A stretch of DNA of 64,000 nt from Nitrospirota bacterium. GTDB taxonomy: Bacteria > Nitrospirota > Thermodesulfovibrionia > Thermodesulfovibrionales > UBA6898. The stretch lies in contig JAJZPM010000001.1 of assembly GCA_021811105.1 (NCBI GenBank), positions 62,001 to 126,000 of the forward strand. Reading direction: 5' to 3'. A model generated the notes under the pieces. It was not told the DNA's origin. It searched no databases and saw only the letters and a program-made list of their open reading frames with translations. Position numbers and translations under genes: made by a program. Below are positions 63,601 to 64,000 of this stretch, one piece after another (position 1 is the first letter of the stretch; every line of letters starts with the position of its first letter).

Positions 63601-64000
63601 AATTACAGGAGCGCCTGAACGAGGCTGCGAAGGACGACGGTCTGACGTTTGAGGAGCTCGGTGTGGACATGCTGTTTGTTGACGAGGCCGACCTCTTCAA
63701 GAACCTCTTCATCGTGACGAAGATGTCCAGAATCGCGGGACTCCCCAACGCTGACAGCAAAAGGGCCTTCGACCTCAGCATGAAGAGCCAGTGGCTTCTG
63801 AGACGGAGAAAGCCCGTCGTCTTCGCAACCGGCACCCCTGTCTCGAATACCATCGCCGAGATGTACACCATGCAGCGCTACCAACAGCCGGAGATGCTCG
63901 TGGAGCATAACATCAGCCACTTCGATTCCTGGGCCGCGACCTTCGGGGAAGTAGTCACTTCGCTTGAGATAGCACCCGATGGCGCCGGCTACAGGATGAG
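60615..64000 (+). CDS. N6-methylase/SNF2-type helicase fusion (DarB-like), partial
   Basis: At least 1128 residues; the window ends before the stop. Residues about 180-320 form a DNA methylase-like domain: LEPSLGIGYF (SAM motif, in the DarB form), DLVLSNVPFGDYK (motif IV NVPF in place of NPPY) and FFAKSLDLVRPGG. From about residue 835 an SF2/SNF2 helicase begins: DHIVGAGKSFVM (I), MITVPNHLLEQW (Ia), FVDEADLFKN (II) and VFATGTPVSN (III). This layout is that of DarB-like and related plasmid/phage proteins linked to protection against restriction. GAGGAGG lies upstream of ATG 60615. Confidence 0.9.
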   Translation, partial: MPGLAIEAENCPSQATSPKAAGPAVKGNGKRRAREDAGQLSFEDLLWSVPETPCVVDQTPPIPVVADDDRPTIGNYRITDRDQLGKGNQKAKFRDNIRAIELLRKLETEGRTATHEEQAVLVKYTGWGGMPQAFDYANSSWEKEYEELERILTEEEYDSARASTLNAHYTSPDVIRFIYAVLGRMGFKVGRVLEPSLGIGYFLCLMPEEMLSNSRLSGIELDSVSGRIAKQLCPDADIRVMGFENARFPMNFFDLVLSNVPFGDYKLHDPLYRKHKFSIHEYFFAKSLDLVRPGGIVAFITSRYLMDRTDSHVRKYIYERADLLGAVRLPCTAFKEIANTEVTSDIVFLQKREEGGIPGDGDWLEAVPCEIGDAEDAHINEYFVKNPHMMLGKPAWECGMYGRYDLSLKPDERDLPEALAGVLHLFPSDIFNAEVELPLSSTERAIPSPDSVKEGAFVVHEGRLYRNIGGSLVLQELPATTAKRIEKMVRLRDTARQLLHDEMTTEDDAGIDFVRIQLNSAYDRFVKEFGYINSRSNKSAFSEDPDYPLLLSLELYDEESKKAEKAEVFSRRVIHPVRKVESVETVEEAFLVTLNELGRVDFDRMSALTGKSEPEIRDELEGLIFRNPEDGWEPADQYLSGNVRKKLDTAELAAATDPDFRKNVEALRAVQPKEIDFTEIRANLGASWIPAKDVEVFINELIDVKDACEVAYSPVIGTWTVEVDSYKRWEVNDSVNNTTKWGTARCNAVTLIRDALNNRMSTVRDYEDEKPVINEKETEAAREKQLLVREHFKEWLWKDPERRERLARVYNATFNCLRARTFDGLHLNLPGMSTHLTLMKHQKDATWRIIQTGTTLIDHIVGAGKSFVMIASAMEMRRLGLVSKAMITVPNHLLEQWGAMFLRLYPMANVLIAGHDDFTPAKRKAFLGKIALNHWDAVIIAHSSFEKIPLSAAVIASHMEGRIRELEEAILSVREENSGSRIVKELEKAKKRLAEKLQERLNEAAKDDGLTFEELGVDMLFVDEADLFKNLFIVTKMSRIAGLPNADSKRAFDLSMKSQWLLRRRKPVVFATGTPVSNTIAEMYTMQRYQQPEMLVEHNISHFDSWAATFGEVVTSLEIAPDGAGYRM

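Noticed and set aside
1-64000. CRISPR arrays, insertion sequences, tRNA and rRNA genes
   Set aside because: I looked for regularly spaced repeats, transposase frames and cloverleaf or rRNA motifs and saw none.

Overview
This window looks like part of a large bacterial extrachromosomal element (megaplasmid or plasmid-like giant element) from a Gram-negative host. A TolC/RND efflux system, lipoproteins, Tat export and System II cytochrome c maturation all imply an outer membrane and a respiratory chain. A Nitrospirota-like or deltaproteobacteria-like host is my guess from protein flavour only; nothing here fixes the taxon.

Layout. (1) 1-17 kb is a metal-handling and redox cargo block on the + strand: a multicopper oxidase, CopC, a CzcCBA-type efflux pump with a PII-like protein, ResB/CcsA, a VKOR-DsbA-like fusion, a metal P-type ATPase and a lipoprotein. 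A membrane-anchored PIN protein (- strand) and a YbjQ-like protein follow. (2) 17.5-24.5 kb is a - strand operon read from right to left: ParB, a winged-helix protein, a complete but divergent RNA polymerase beta' subunit (RpoC-like, 1347 aa) and a RseP-type site-2 protease. No rpoB is present. (3) 24.5-31 kb holds regulatory DNA, many tiny + strand genes, repeated non-canonical promoter-like boxes, a CsgG-like protein, an Xre/RES toxin-antitoxin pair and an element-encoded sigma factor. (4) 31.5-47.5 kb is a long + strand replication, repair and nucleotide block: a divergent sliding clamp, a helicase, dUTPase, class II ribonucleotide reductase, an unknown protein, a RuvC-like nuclease, SbcD-like and SbcC-like proteins, a canonical DnaN, an unknown protein, a RecG-like helicase and SSB. 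(5) 47.6-56.6 kb is a more AT-rich accessory island. It carries a TIR-like plus caspase-like pair resembling type IV Thoeris, a DGQHR protein, a NERD nuclease-like protein, an Xre regulator, a phospholipase C-like protein, a secreted ComEC-like hydrolase and a DUF72 protein. (6) 56.8-64 kb is a run of small + strand plasmid-type genes, one of them (DUF6573-like) frameshifted. It ends in a large methylase-helicase fusion that runs off the window.

The most striking feature is the combination of its own beta' subunit, its own sigma factor, a site-2 protease, two sliding clamps, SSB, RNR and dUTPase on one element. This suggests partial independence from host transcription and replication. The inferred link is that the beta'/sigma pair reads the repeated boxes upstream of the small genes near 25.8-27.2 kb. 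That link is a hypothesis, not something the sequence proves.
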